This document shows, piece by piece, positions 11,301 to 26,300 of a stretch of DNA of 64,000 nt. Origin of the DNA: Arenicola marina (taxonomy: Eukaryota; Annelida; Polychaeta; Arenicolidae). Position numbers and translations under genes: made by a program. Within the stretch, counting starts at the first letter, position 1. Every line of letters begins with the position of its first letter. The notes below the pieces were generated by a model that did no database searches, had not been told where the DNA came from, and saw nothing but the letters and a program-made list of their open reading frames with translations. The stretch lies in assembly GCA_964019135.1 (NCBI GenBank), contig OZ025261.1, positions 33,434,738-33,498,737 on the forward strand. The letters are read 5' to 3'.

Positions 11301-14300
11301 ACCGTAACGCTGATATATACAGTCATATTTCAACTTAAACAGTAGTTTACAGCACGAGATTATAGGCCCACATCTAACCAAAACAACAGCAACGAAATGG
11401 CAGCAGTTGGAAAACCAACAGTGAATACTGTAGCAAGTAGAAACACTGAACCAAGTTTGGCAAGGAAAGAGAAATCAAACATAGAAAATAAGAAAAACAA
11501 AGAACACATAGCCTGGAAACAGAAGTGGCTGCTTCACACCAACCGCTTAGACTATGGCTTACGTCTGTGGAACTAGATGGAGGCCTCCACTCTTCAGTGC
11601 CCCCGATACCTCTGGTACCTCAGGTACATCAGATAGGCAACTGGATAACCCAGGCTCAGCAAGCCTTGGTTCAACCGTAGACGAAAACATGGCCCTTTAG
11701 TTTGACGAGATATACATGTGCTGTTATACATTGGTTTCCAATAGCAGAGAAACGCCGCGAGTGATACTGCCAGTAATTTAATTAAGGTCACGTGTGTAAG
11801 GTTACTCAACAATCAAGGCACAAACACGTGACATGACGCGTTTGTTCGCTTGTTGTACTTAAGTTAGTTAGCAAGGGACCTCAAGTCTCATTCAAGGTGG
11901 ACGGTTAAAGTTGAGAGCTATATCTGAGAAAGCAGCCTTCAATCAGGGTGAATGCCACCACGACAGAAGGAAAAATGTTCGCCGTAAATTAACCAGAACA
12001 AGAGAATGAGTGCCATCAGTGCGTGAACTGTTAGTAGGAAGCACGATTTACCTTCGTGAGACCAAAGGCCTGCGGTAGTCTGATAATTTCGACGGGAAGC
12101 GCTTTCTACCTTTAGTAGAAGCGGAGGGAACGACACTACCGAAGCTGGTTAGTGACGGCCTGCCCGTGGCGGAGGGATATGTGGCGCGAGTGTGAGGAGG
12201 CTCCGCGGAGGAAGACATATTAGGCACAGTGGCAGCTTTCAAGGCGAAGAGGTCGTTAATTCTTTAGGCAGCACAGGCGGGGAAAGGGCGGGCGGAAAGA
12301 CAATGACACAGCATCATGCATATGAAAAAAAAAGGATAAACAACACATAAAGGGATTATGAACATGCACACATGTTAACGGTGAGAAGCAGAAAGCTTCT
12401 ATTGCTGAGTAATCTACTATAGTACTGTAGCTATTTGTTAGTCTACTAATAATGATGGCTGAGAACCATGCACATAAAAAGGGCAGAATCACTAAGTCTC
12501 ATAGAAATGAAAAAGGGACAACAACATATGTAGCTATCAAACACAGGCTGTCACAAATGGTTTCTTCATTTATAAAACGTATTCCGTAGGTATCGGTTTG
12601 AACATTAGCATCCTACTAGTACCTTTTATAGACATAAACGACAGAGGGACAGACTTACTACGTTACTCAATATCACACATTTAAACTGACAACTTGACAC
12701 TTTTCTTTCACATGTTTAAACACTCAAAACACAGGAACTGGGAAGGCTACAATCATGCAATAAGCAAAAGTCATTATTGATATGTTTATCAGTTTCAATT
12801 AATCAGTCTTTAAGCAATGCAGGAAGCATTAACTGTGAATACTATTGAAACAATGATCCTTAAATCAAGTGGTCGGGACTACAGGGATTAGGAGCAAGGG
12901 TCTCTCATTGCAAGCGGTATTTGTAGTGATATATGTCTAGCCTTCAGTTCAAACTATACAGCCAATCGCTTGGTAGTGGAGTGATTTCAACATGGTAAAA
13001 CCAAGCAGCTTAGCCAAAGGTTGAATTTTCATAGTGTACCATCCTGTCTATAGCGCATCATGTGTGGTTGAATGTAATGTGGTGTGCTTAATTAATCCGC
13101 GTTTTATGACGGGGAGGGTACCTTATGTAATGCGTAACCAGAACTTCAGGCAATCCATGTGAAGGCGGAACATATGGGTCTGCGCATGTACTGATGGTAT
13201 AGCCACACCTGCTGCGCGCGGCATAGTCACAGTATAACATAACCCTGACACAGGTGTGGTTCAACCCCCTGACTAAGGGCCCGGCGCTTAGGCCAGTAGA
13301 GACAACCCTTCCGTATATATTACTGATAGCATTACTTTGTATTTTCTCAATATCTCCGAGCTTCACAAATTTTTTGGTTAACCGTATTGCGTTATTTACG
13401 GTCAATCCAAAAAAGATCTAAAGGCATAATCATGAAGACAAAAGTCCCTCCAGTTAATTTCGTTCCTTACATTTATCTTATCTTATTTCAACTATAACTC
13501 TATATAAGGATTTGAAATCAATGCCATGCTGATCGTCTGGTATAGCAAGGCAAAAACGTATAAAAAAACATTTAAAAAAGAAAAAAGAAACTATAACCTA
13601 GTAAACTTAGATATTATCAAATTTTCACATTACATTTTTTAACCAAAGTTGCCAGCTTCTCTAAAGAGGGAATCAGGACGCAATAAAACTTGTACAAGGA
13701 CTTTCAATCAATGATGACGGGAGGGAGTGAAGCGCTAAATACAATAATGCCGTCTTAACTACCATGAAACCTGCCAGCTGAGTGTACAGTCAAGAGGCCC
13801 ATAAAACGTGCACCTTATGCAACTGAGAAAACAAACACACTATAAACCGTCAATCAGCTGGCTGAGCCCTAGAATGCCAACCTTTGTCGCTCGGCAGTTT
13901 TCAGTTGAGGTAATATTGCGCTGAAATGATAATAGGCAGACTCTTCACTTAAAAATAACCAAAATTCTTATTTTAAACGAACATATCCGGAGACTTAGGA
14001 ATCGCCACTTCAGAGAGGCAGAGACAACGACAGGAAGCGATAAGAGGAATTAGACAAGCAAGAACAAAGATGGCGGAATTAAAACAAATTGAGATAGCAC
14101 TTTCATGTGTTCAGGTACTTCTTTATTCGCTACCTATATTATAAGTACTAGTTCAAAAATATTTATATATTTAGGGCATGAATTGTATATTTTGATTACA
14201 ATATCTGTATTGCTCGCATGGAAGAAAGCTGCACAAAGTTGCGCTTTATCAAAACAGATGCTTGTGCATCTTGGTTGTTTTCGTTATGATTAGTATTATA

Positions 14301-17300
14301 AACATGTAAATATAAAAAATTTACACCCCAATTATTTCAATGTATATGAATTAATTCTTATAATATAGGTATTCCAAGGAAAAAGATCATTCTAAAGCGT
14401 TAGTGGCAATAAGGCATAAAGTAGTCAGTTAGTGGCACTGCTCAGTGTATTTACACACACACCTGGTCACACTCAGTCAATAATAAGGCTGTATTGCGCC
14501 GACAAACACCCCGCGATTTATATATATACCCCAACCCACCACGTGTTGCGACCACGTGTCGAGATCCAACCTATCCAGCTGCCACCTGGGGGGACTAGGC
14601 GGATATAGCTTGGCCATGACGGGATCACTCCATAATGACGACATGATGATGTGTTATTTAGGTGGATCGCCGGGTGAGGCGCTCGCCTCTAAAGCGCCGT
14701 GCACGCTGCCCACCAGACCACCCGGGGGGCCCCTCACAACACATAGACCGGTCTCCCTCAGCGCCACACCTGACTATGTGGCCGACAAACCGCCAAATGC
14801 CCGTATAATTAAAACTCAATAAGCCACTATGTAAAGAGCTACTTATCATTAATAAGGCGGGCAGCTGATGTGGGAGTTAACGATAGTTTTATCCTGGTAA
14901 AGGAGACAAAAGGAGATTGACCGGATTGTCTCAAAGAACACCTCGTCACTTAGCAGTCTAATGTCCTAAATGTTATTTCACTAATTGCCTACTTAAAACA
15001 GTGAGCTGTGTACACAGTGGTATTACCAAGTCAATGCACAGAATGCACATCCATGCACAGGAAGGCAACTACTCCAGGGCTGAATCTTTACCACGTGCCA
15101 AAAATCATTGAATTAACGTGAACGGGCTTCGAAACGATAACTCCTTGGACCGTTTGAGCGGTTTATCAACATACGGGCACTCATCTCAGCCGCTGTTTAA
15201 AGTCATCGGAGAACATACAGAGACCACATCAAGGTTCTATGGTCTGAGCCTGCGATCACGAGACCCCTTGATCCATTCTCGAGGACCCGTACCCGACCAA
15301 CCTCTACCCTGTGGTAGTGCACCTCTGCGACCCTGAACCTTCGAACATTCACCCCGTAAACCGTGGTCCTCATTAAATATAAACCCTGCCTTACATCGTG
15401 TGAACCCTCATCAAGGCGAACAACTGTCCTTATGCGTCTTATTTGACGAGTCTTCATCTTGTCAAGTGTAAAAGCTATATATGTATTAGAATATAATCTA
15501 TTGTATTAATTATAACCAGACCCAACTAACTATTACTCGATGTGTGTTGTTTCTACGCGAAAACCTTGAAAACAAAATCATGTCGAGCGCAAACCCTGAC
15601 GCCGCGACCCCGTGACCCGAGACGTACCTGGTGCTGCTAGTTGAGTTCTGGAGGCTGTCGAGGGACCCGCTGCTGTCGCGAGACAACATGGGGGTGGGGC
15701 CGTACGGGTGGAGACGGGGCTCCTTGGGCGGCAGGGCGACGGGTGGCTGTGGGGGAGGGGGCGGGAGAAGGGGCGGGGGTGGGGGCACCAGAAAAAAGGA
15801 TACTTTAACAGATACATTTACTTGCATAGTACATCAAAAGGTAACATCAAAACAGTTTCAAATGAAGAATATTCCCCCATTACCCATCAAAATGATCTGT
15901 TGCCAAAGATAATAATGTCTGCATTGGATAGCCCCTAGACATAATTCAACGCGTTATAGTGGTGCTGTACAGTCACCATACCTCTGTCAGACCGTCATGG
16001 CGGTGTTCTACAGTCACTATACCTCTGTCAGACCGTCATGGTGGTGTTCTACAGTCACCATACCTCTGTCAGACCGTCATGGCGGTGTTCTACAGTCACC
16101 ATACCTCTGTCAGACCGTCATGGTGGTGTTCTACAGTCACCATACCTCTGTCAGACCGTCATGGCGGTGTTCTACAGTCACCATACCTCTGTCAGACCGT
16201 CATGGCGGTGTTCTACAGTCACTATACCTCTGTCAGACCGTCATGGTGGTGTTCTACAGTCACCATACCTCTGTCAGACCGTCATGGCGGTGTTCTACAG
16301 TCACCATACCTCTGTCAGACCGTCATGGCGGTGTTCTACAGTCACTATACCTCTGTCAGACCGTCATGGCGGTGTTCTACAGTCACCATACCTCTGTCAG
16401 ACCGTCATGGCGGTGTTCTACAGTCACCATACCTCTGTCAGACCGTCATGGTGGTGTTCTACAGTCACCATACCTCTGTCAGACCGTCATGGCGGTGTTC
16501 TACAGTCACTATACCTCTGTCAGACCGTCATGGTGGTGTTCTACAGTCACCATACCTGTGTCAGACCGTCATGGCGGTGTTCTACAGTCACCATACCTCT
16601 GTCAGACCGTCATGGCGGTGTTCTACAGTCACCATACCTCTGTCAGACCGTCATGGCGGTGTTCTACAGTCACCATACCTCTGTCAGACCGTCATGGCGG
16701 TGTTCTACAGTCACCATACCTCTGTCAGACCGTCATGGCGGTGTTCTACAGTCACCATACCTCTGTCAGACCGTCATGGCGGTGTTCTACAGTCACCATA
16801 CCTCTGTCAGACCGTCATGGCAGTGTTCTACAGTCACCATACCTCTGTCAGACCGTCATGGCGGTGTTCTACAGTCACCATACCTCTGTCAGACCGTCAT
16901 GGTGGTGTTCTACAGTCACCATACCTCTGTCAGACCGTCATGGCGGTGTTCTACAGTCACCATACCTCTGTCAGACCGTCATGGCGGTGTTCTACAGTCA
17001 CCATACCTCTGTCAGACCGTCATGGCGGTGTTCTACAGTCACCATACCTCTGTCAGACCGTCATGGCGGTGTTCTACAGTCACCATACCTCTGTCAGACC
17101 GTCATGGCGGTGTTCTACAGTCACCATACCTCTGTCAGACCGTCATGGCGGTGTTCTACAGTCACCATACCTCTGTCAGACCGTCATGGTGGTGTTCTAC
17201 AGTCACCATACCTCTGTCAGACCGTCATGGCGGTGTTCTACAGTCACCATACCTCTGTCAGACCGTCATGGCAGTGTTCTACAGTCACCATACCTCTGTC

Positions 17301-20300
17301 AGACCGTCATGGCGGTGTTCTACAGTCACCATACCTCTGTCAGACCGTCATGGCGGTGTTCTACAGTCACCATACCTCTGTCAGACCGTCATGGTGGTCA
17401 CCATACCTCTGTCAGACCGTCATGGCGGTGTTCTACAGTCAACATACCTCTGTCAGACCGTCATGGCGGTGTTCTACAGTCACCATACCTCTGTCAGACC
17501 GTCATGGCAGTGTTCTACAGTCACCATACCTCTGTCAGACCGTCATGGCGGTGTTCTACAGTCACCATACCTCTGTCAGACCGTCATAGCGGTGTTCTAC
17601 AGTCACCATACCTCTGTCAGACCGTCATGGCGGTGTTCTACAGTCACCATACCTCTGTCAGACCGTCATGGCGGTGTTCTACAGTCACCATACCTCTGTC
17701 AGACCGTCATGGCGGCGTTCTACAGTCACCATACCTGTCAGACCGTCATGGCGGTGTTCTACAGTCACCATACCTCTGTCAGACCGTCATGGCAGTGTTC
17801 TACAGTCACCATACCTCTGTCAGACCGTCATGGCGGTGTTCTACAGTCACCATACCTCTGTCAGACCGTCATGGCGGTGTTCTACAGTCACCATACCTCT
17901 GTCAGACCGTCATGGCGGTGTTCTACAGTCACCATACCTCTGTCAGACCGTCATGGCGGTGTTCTACAGTCACCATACCTCTGTCAGACCGTCATGGCGG
18001 TGTTCTACAGTCACCATACCTCTGTCAGACCGTCATGGCGGTGTTCTACAGTCACCATACCTCTGTCAGACCGTCATGGCGGTGTTCTACAGTCACCATA
18101 CCTCTGTCAGACCGTCATGGTGGTGTTCTACAGTCACCATACCTCTGTCAGACCGTCATGGCGGTGTTCTACAGTCACCATACCTCTGTCAGACCGTCAT
18201 GGCGGTGTTCTACAGTCACCATACCTCTGTCAGACCGTCATGGCGGTGTTCTACAGTCACCATACCTCTGTCAGACCGTCATGGTGGTGTTCTACAGTCA
18301 CCACACCTCTGTCAGACCGTCATGGCGGTGTTCTACAGTCACCATACCTCTGTCAGACCGTCATGGCGGTGTTCTACAGTCACCATACCTCTGTCAGACC
18401 GTCATGGCGGTGTTCTACAGTCACCATACCTCTGTCAGACCGTCATGGCGGTGTTCTACAGTCACCATACCTCTGTCAGACCGTCATGGCGGTGTTCTAC
18501 AGTCACCATACCTCTGTCAGACCGTCATGGTGGTGTTCTACAGTCACCACACCTCTGTCAGACCGTCATGGCGGTGTTCTACAGTCACCATACCTCTGTC
18601 AGACCGTCATGGCGGTGTTCTACAGTCACCATACCTCTGTCAGACCGTCATGGCGGTGTTCTACAGTCACCATACCTCTGTCAGACCGTCATGGCGGTGT
18701 TCTACAGTCACCATACCTCTGTCAGACCGTCATGGCGGTGTTCTACAGTCACCATACCTCTGTCAGACCGTCATGGCGGTGTTCTACAGTCACCATACCT
18801 CTGTCAGACCGTCATGGCGGTGTTCTACAGTCACCATACCTCTGTCAGACCGTCATGGCGGTGTTCTACAGTCACCATACCTCTGTCAGACCGTCATGGC
18901 GGTGTTCTACAGTCACCATACCTCTGTCAGACCGTCATGGCGGTGTTCTACAGTCACCATACCTCTGTCAGACCGTCATGGCGGTGTTCTACAGTCACCA
19001 TACCTCTGTCAGACCGTCATGGCGGTGTTCTACAGTCACCATACCTCTGTCAGACCGTCATGGCGGTGTTCTACAGTCACCATACCTCTGTCAGACCGTC
19101 ATGGCGGTGTCCTACAGTCACCATACCTCTGTCAGACCGTCATGGCGGTGTTCTACAGTCCCCATACCTCTGTCAGACCGTCATGGCGGTGTTCTACAGT
19201 CACCATACCTCTGTCAGACCGTCATGGTGGTGTTCTACAGTCACCATACCTCTGTCAGACCGTCATGGCGGTGTTCTACAGTCACCATACCTCTGTCAGA
19301 CCGTCATGGCGGTGTTCTACAGTCACCATACCTCTGTTAGACCGTCATGGCGGTGTTCTACAGTCACCATACCTCTGTCAGACCGTCATGGCGGTGTTCT
19401 ACAGTCACCATACCTCTGTCAGACCGTCATGGTGGTGTTCTACAGTCACCATACCTCTGTCAGACCGTCATGGCGGTGTCCTACAGTCACCATACCTCTG
19501 TCAGACCGTCATGGCGGTGTTCTACAGTCACCATACCTCTGTCAGACCGTCATGGCGGTGTTCTACAGTCACCATACCTCTGTCAGACCGTCATGGCGGT
19601 GTTCTACAGTCACCATACCTCTGTCAGACCGTCATGGCGGTGTTCTACAGTCACCATACCTCTGTCAGACCGTCATGGCGGTGTTCTACAGTCACCATAC
19701 CTCTGTCAGACCGTCATGGCGGTGTTCTACAGTCACCATACCTCTGTCAGACCGTCATGGCGGTGTTCTACAGTCACCATACCTCTGTCAGACCGTCATG
19801 GCGGTGTTCTACAGTCACCATACCTCTGTCAGACCGTCATGGCGGTGTTCTACAGTCACCATACCTCTGTCAGACCGTCATGGCGGTGTTCTACAGTCAC
19901 CATACCTCTGTCAGACCGTCATGGCGGTGTTCTACAGTCACCATACCTCTGTCAGACCGTCATGGCGGTGTTCTACAGTCACCATACCTCTGTCAGACCG
20001 TCATGGCGGTGTTCTACAGTCACCATACCTCTGTCAGACCGTCATGGCGGTGTTCTACAGTCACCATACCTCTGTCAGACCGTCATGGCGGTGTTCTACA
20101 GTCGCCATACCTCTGTCAGACCGTCATGGCGGTGTTCTACAGTCACCATACCTCTGTCAGACCGTCATGGCGGTGTTCTACAGTCACCATACCTCTGTCA
20201 GACCGTCATGGCGGTGTTCTACAGTCACCATACCTCTGTCAGACCGTCATGGTGGTGTTCTACAGTCACCACACCTCTGTCAGACCGTCATGGCGGTGTT

Positions 20301-23300
20301 CTACAGTCACCATACCTCTGTCAGACCGTCATGGCGGTGTTCTACAGTCACCATACCTCTGTCAGACCGTCATGGCGGTGTTCTACAGTCACCATACCTC
20401 TGTCAGACCGTCATGGCGGTGTTCTACAGTCACCATACCTCTGTCAGACCGTCATGGCGGTGTTCTACAGTCACCATACCTCTGTCAGACCGTCATGGCG
20501 GTGTTCTACAGTCACCATACCTCTGTCAGACCGTCATGGCGGTGTTCTACAGTCACCATACCTCTGTCAGACCGTCATGGCGGTGTTCTACAGTCACCAT
20601 ACCTCTGTCAGACCGTCATGGCGGTGTTCTACAGTCACCATACCTCTGTCAGACCGTCATGGCGGTGTTCTACAGTCACCATACCTCTGTCAGACCGTCA
20701 TGGCGGTGTTCTACAGTCACCATACCTCTGTCAGACCGTCATGGCGGTGTTCTACAGTCACCATACCTCTGTCAGACCGTCATGGCGGTGTTCTACAGTC
20801 ACCATACCTCTGTCAGACCGTCATGGTGGTGTTCTACAGTCACCATACCTCTGTCAGACCGTCATGGCGGTGTCCTACAGTCACCATACCTCTGTCAGAC
20901 CGTCATGGCGGTGTTCTACAGTCCCCATACCTCTGTCAGACCGTCATGGCAGTGTTCTACAGTCACCATACCTCTGTCAGACCGTCATGGCGGTGTTCTA
21001 CAGTCACCATACCTCTGTCAGACCGTCATGGCGGTGTTCTACAGTCACCATACCTCTGTCAGACCGTCATGGCGGTGTTCTACAGTCACCATACCTCTGT
21101 CAGACCGTCATGGCGGTGTTCTACAGTCACCATACCTCTGTCAGACCGTCATGGCGGTGTTCTACAGTCACCATACCTCTGTCAGACCGTCATGGCGGTG
21201 TTCTACAGTCACCATACCTCTGTCAGACCGTCATGGCGGTGTTCTACAGTCACCATACCTCTGTCAGACCGTCATGGCGGTGTTCTACAGTCACCATACC
21301 TCTGTCAGACCGTCATGGCGGTGTCCTACAGTCACCATACCTCTGTCAGACCGTCATGGCGGTGTTCTACAGTCACCATACCTCTGTCAGACCGTCATGG
21401 CGGTGTTCTACAGTCACCATACCTCTGTCAGACCGTCATGGCGGTGTTCTACAGTCACCATACCTCTGTCAGACCGTCATGGCGGTGTTCTACAGTCGCC
21501 ATACCTCTGTCAGACCGTCATGGCGGTGTTCTACAGTCACCATACCTCTGTCAGACCGTCATGGCGGTGTTCTACAGTCACCATACCTCTGTCAGACCGT
21601 CATGGCGGTGTTCTACAGTCACCATACCTCTGTCAGACCGTCATGGCGGTGTTCTACAGTCACCATACCTCTGTCAGACCGTCATGGCGGTGTTCTACAG
21701 TCACCATACCTCTGTCAGACCGTCATGGCGGTGTTCTACAGTCGCCATACCTCTGTCAGACCGTCATGGCGGTGTTCTACAGTCACCATACCTCTGTCAG
21801 ACCGTCATGGCGGTGTTCTACAGTCACCATACCTCTGTCAGACCGTCATGGCGGTGTTCTACAGTCACCATACCTCTGTCAGACCGTCATGGCGGTGTTC
21901 TACAGTCACCATACCTCTGTCAGACCGTCATGGCGGTGTTCTACAGTCACCATACCTCTGTCAGACCGTCATGGCGGTGTTCTACAGTCACCATACCTCT
22001 GTCAGACCGTCATGGCGGTGTTCTACAGTCACCATACCTCTGTCAGACCGTCATGGCGGTGTTCTACAGTCACCATACCTCTGTCAGACCGTCATGGCGG
22101 TGTTCTACAGTCACCATACCTCTGTCAGACCGTCATGGCGGTGTTCTACAGTCACCATACCTCTGTCAGACCGTCATGGCGGTGTTCTACAGTCGCCATA
22201 CCTCTGTCAGACCGTCATGGCGGTGTTCTACAGTCACCATACCTCGGTCAGACCGTCATGGCAGTGTTCTACAGTCACCATACCTCTGTCAGACCGTCAT
22301 GGCGGTGTTCTACAGTCACCATACCTCTATCAGACCGTCATGGCGGTGTTCTACAGTCACCATACCTCTGTCAGACCGTCATGGCGGTGTTCTACAGTCG
22401 CCATACCTCTGTCAGACCGTCATGGCGGTGTTCTACAGTCACCATACCTCTGTCAGACCGTCATGGCGGTGTTCTACAGTCACCATACCTCTGTCAGACC
22501 GTCATGGCGGTGTTCTACAGTCACCATACCTCTGTCAGACCGTCATGGTGATGCTCGGCTGTAGCTCGCAGCCGGTTCACCCAGTGCTGGCGTTCCTTGG
22601 CATCGTAAGCTGCAAAAATAAGAAGTAGGTTAAGACTACTGTGTGACTATATCTGACCACTGTGTGTGACTATCTGACCACTGTGTGTGACTATCTGACC
22701 ACTGTGTGTGACTATCTGACCACTGTGTGTGACTATCTGACCACTGCGTGTGACTATCTGACCACTGTGTGTGACTATCTGACCACTGCGTGTGACTATC
22801 TGACCACTGTGTGTGACTATCTGACCACTGTGTGTGACTATCTGACCACTGTGTGTGACTATCTGACCACTGTGTGTGACTATCTGACCACTGTGTGTGA
22901 CTATCTGACCACTGTGTGTGACTATCTGACCACTGTGTGTGACTATCTGACCACTGTGTGTGACTATCTGACCACTGTGTGTGACTATCTGACCACTGTG
23001 TGTGACTATCTGACCACTGTGTGTGACTATCTGACCACTGTGTGTGACTATCTGACCACTGTGTGTGACTATCTGACCACTGTGTGTGACTATCTGACCA
23101 CTGTGTGTGACTATCTGACCACTGTGTGTGACTATCTGACCACTGTGTGTGACTATCTGACCACTGTGTGTGACTATCTGACCACTGTGTGTGACTATCT
23201 GACCACTGTGTGTGACTATCTGACCACTGTGTGTGACTATCTGACCACTGTGTGTGACTATCTGACCACTGTGTGTGACTATCTGACCACTGTGTGTGAC

Positions 23301-26300
23301 TATCTGACCACTGTGTGTGACTATCTGACCACTGTGTGTGACTATCTGACCACTGTGTGTGACTATCTGACCACTGTGTGTGACTATCTGACCACTGTGT
23401 GTGACTATCTGACCACTGTGTGTGACTATCTGACCACTGTGTGTGACTATCTGACCACTGTGTGTGACTATCTGACCACTGTGTGTGACTATCTGACCAC
23501 TGTGTGTGACTATCTGACCACTGTGTGTGACTATCTGACCACTGTGTGTGACTATCTGACCACTGTGTGTGACTATCTGACCACTGTGTGTGACTATCTG
23601 ACCACTGTGTGTGACTATCTGACCACTGTGTGTGACTATCTGACCACTGTGTGTGACTATCTGACCACTGTGTGTGACTATCTGACCACTGTGTGTGACT
23701 ATCTGACCACTGTGTGTGACTATCTGACCACTGTGTGTGACTATCTGACCACTGTGTGTGACTATCTGACCACTGTGTGTGACTATCTGACCACTGTGTG
23801 TGACTATCTGACCACTGTGTGTGACTATCTGACCACTGTGTGTGACTATCTGACCACTGTGTGTGACTATCTGACCACTGTGTGTGACTATCTGACCACT
23901 GTGTGTGACTATCTGACCACTGTGTGTGACTATCTGACCACTGTGTGTGACTATCTGACCACTGTGTGTGACTATCTGACCACTGTGTGTGACTATCTGA
24001 CCACTGTGTGTGACTATCTGACCACTGTGTGTGACTATCTGACCACTGTGTGTGACTATCTGACCACTGTGTGTGACTATCTGACCACTGTGTGTGACTA
24101 TCTGACCACTGTGTGTGACTATCTGACCACTGTGTGTGACTATCTGACCACTGTGTGTGACTATCTGACCACTGTGTGTGACTATCTGACCACTGTGTGT
24201 GACTATCTGACCACTGTGTGTGACTATCTGACCACTGTGTGTGACTATCTGACCACTGTGTGTGACTATCTGACCACTGTGTGTGACTATCTGACCACTG
24301 TGTGTGACTATCTGACTACTGTGTGTGACTATCTGACCACTGTGTGTGACTATCTGACCACTGTGTGTGACTATCTGACCACTGTGTGTGACTATCTGAC
24401 CACTGTGTGTGACTATCTGACCACTGTGTGTGACTATCTGACTACTGTGTGTGACTATCTGACCACTGTGTGTGACTATCTGACCACTGTGTGTGACTAT
24501 CTGACCACTGTGTGTGACTATCTGACCACTGTGTGTGACTATCTGACTACTGTGTGTGACTATCTGACCACTGTGTGTGACTATCTGACTACTGTGTGTG
24601 ACTATCTGACCACTGTGTGTGACTATCTGACCACTGTGTGTGACTATCTGACCACTGTGTGTGACTATCTGACCACTGTGTGTGACTATCTGACCACTGT
24701 GTGTGACTATCTGACCACTGTGTGTGACTATCTGACCACTGTGTGTGACTATCTGACCACTGTGTGTGACTATCTGACCACTGTGTGTGACTATCTGACC
24801 ACTGTGTGTGACTATCTGACCACTGTGTGTGACTATCTGACCACTGTGTGTGACTATCTGACCACTGTGTGTGACTATCTGACCACTGTGTGTGACTATC
24901 TGACCACTGTGTGTGACTATCTGACCACTGTGTGTGACTATCTGACCACTGTGTGTACATTTACCAAATTACCATTAAAATAATAATATTATCCCATAAC
25001 GATATTGCGATATATTTCAAAGATGGAATTACTTTTAAATTATATTTTCATGTTATTTTCCACAATGAAGTAGATTTAAAATTAATAAAAAAAATAAAAT
25101 AGACACCTACAGACAGGAAACCACTTGCAACTTCATATGTGACATGCACGTGTACATGTCCGGGGATGAAGATAGCATGCGTGGACCGTTATTCGTCACA
25201 ACAACATAACCAGCGTGTTATACAACGTGTTAGACAGTATGTTATACAACGTCTTATACAGTATGTTATACAGCGTGTTATACAGTATGTTATACAGTAT
25301 GTTACACAACGTGTTATACAGTATGTTATACAGTATGTTATACAGTATGTTATACAACGTGTTATACAGTATGTTATACAACGTGTTATACAGTATGTCA
25401 TACAACGTGTTATACAGTATGTTATACAACGTGTTATACAGTATGTTATACAGCGCGTTACACATAAGCTGATTGACGCTTGACGCTGACCTCGCAGTCT
25501 GTAGATCTCCCCATTGGCGGCATTGACAGAAAACGTTTGAGAATCTTCATCGGACGGGCAAATCACAGATCCCTGTAAGGTAGAAAGACGTCATGTACCA
25601 TTATACATCCCGTACGCGTATCGCAGCTATTTCCTGGGACCAGCAATGACGTCAATTCCGGGGTCTGTTACAAATGAATAAAGTACACAGCAACATACGT
25701 ATGTACAGTATTTACGAACCGATAGTGGATAAATGTTTTTTCACAGTATCTAGAGATAAGACGGTATCCCAATTTTGACATAGAATGTGTCTCGTGGATA
25801 GATCTATTAACTACGGTCCATTTTCAACTTAAAGGTCGGCTAGAGGTGGTCATTCACATGTGCATTGATGCTTGACTGATTATTGATAACCTCTTGTAAT
25901 AAATAAGGGTTTTCAACAACAAAAACTCTCAAGGTAGCGTAGCACGAACATTATAAGGCAGAGAGAGAGAGCGGGACTCACCGAGAGTTGGACAGAGCCA
26001 CGTGCTTTCTGACCGTCCTTCCGGTGTTCCTCCTTCTGCAAGAGACAGAGGTAGTCCCAATAGCTATGGTGGTGATATCAAATAAGATGTTGGTGCCTTA
26101 GGCCGCTTTTGTTGACATTTTTGCGACACATTGGGCTAAACATTTAAACACAACTATAACTTTGCATTCGTCCCCTGCGAGTGTCAATCAAGCAGTTTCA
26201 ATATAATTTAATCGGTGACATTGCACCCAGCTTTCAGTACGATATACTCACCTCGAAGTAGTCGAGCCTGCCGACCTCAGGGTCGAGAGCAAACCAGCGG

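Noticed and set aside
12048-12242. Exon-like minus-strand stretch ([33 protein letters not shown])
   Set aside because: Exons 6 and 7 already join in phase without it; no acceptor gives the matching phase. It could still be a rare alternative exon.
15959-22628. Open frames of up to 2201 codons across the 41-bp array
   Set aside because: The unit has no stop in the plus-strand frames, so all three stay open. The 'protein' is one 41-residue repeat read in rotating frames. The opposite strand holds the splice donor of exon 5.
22662-24983. 773-codon frame encoding CDYLTTV repeats
   Set aside because: Pure 21-bp periodicity inside an intron; no unique coding sequence at either end.
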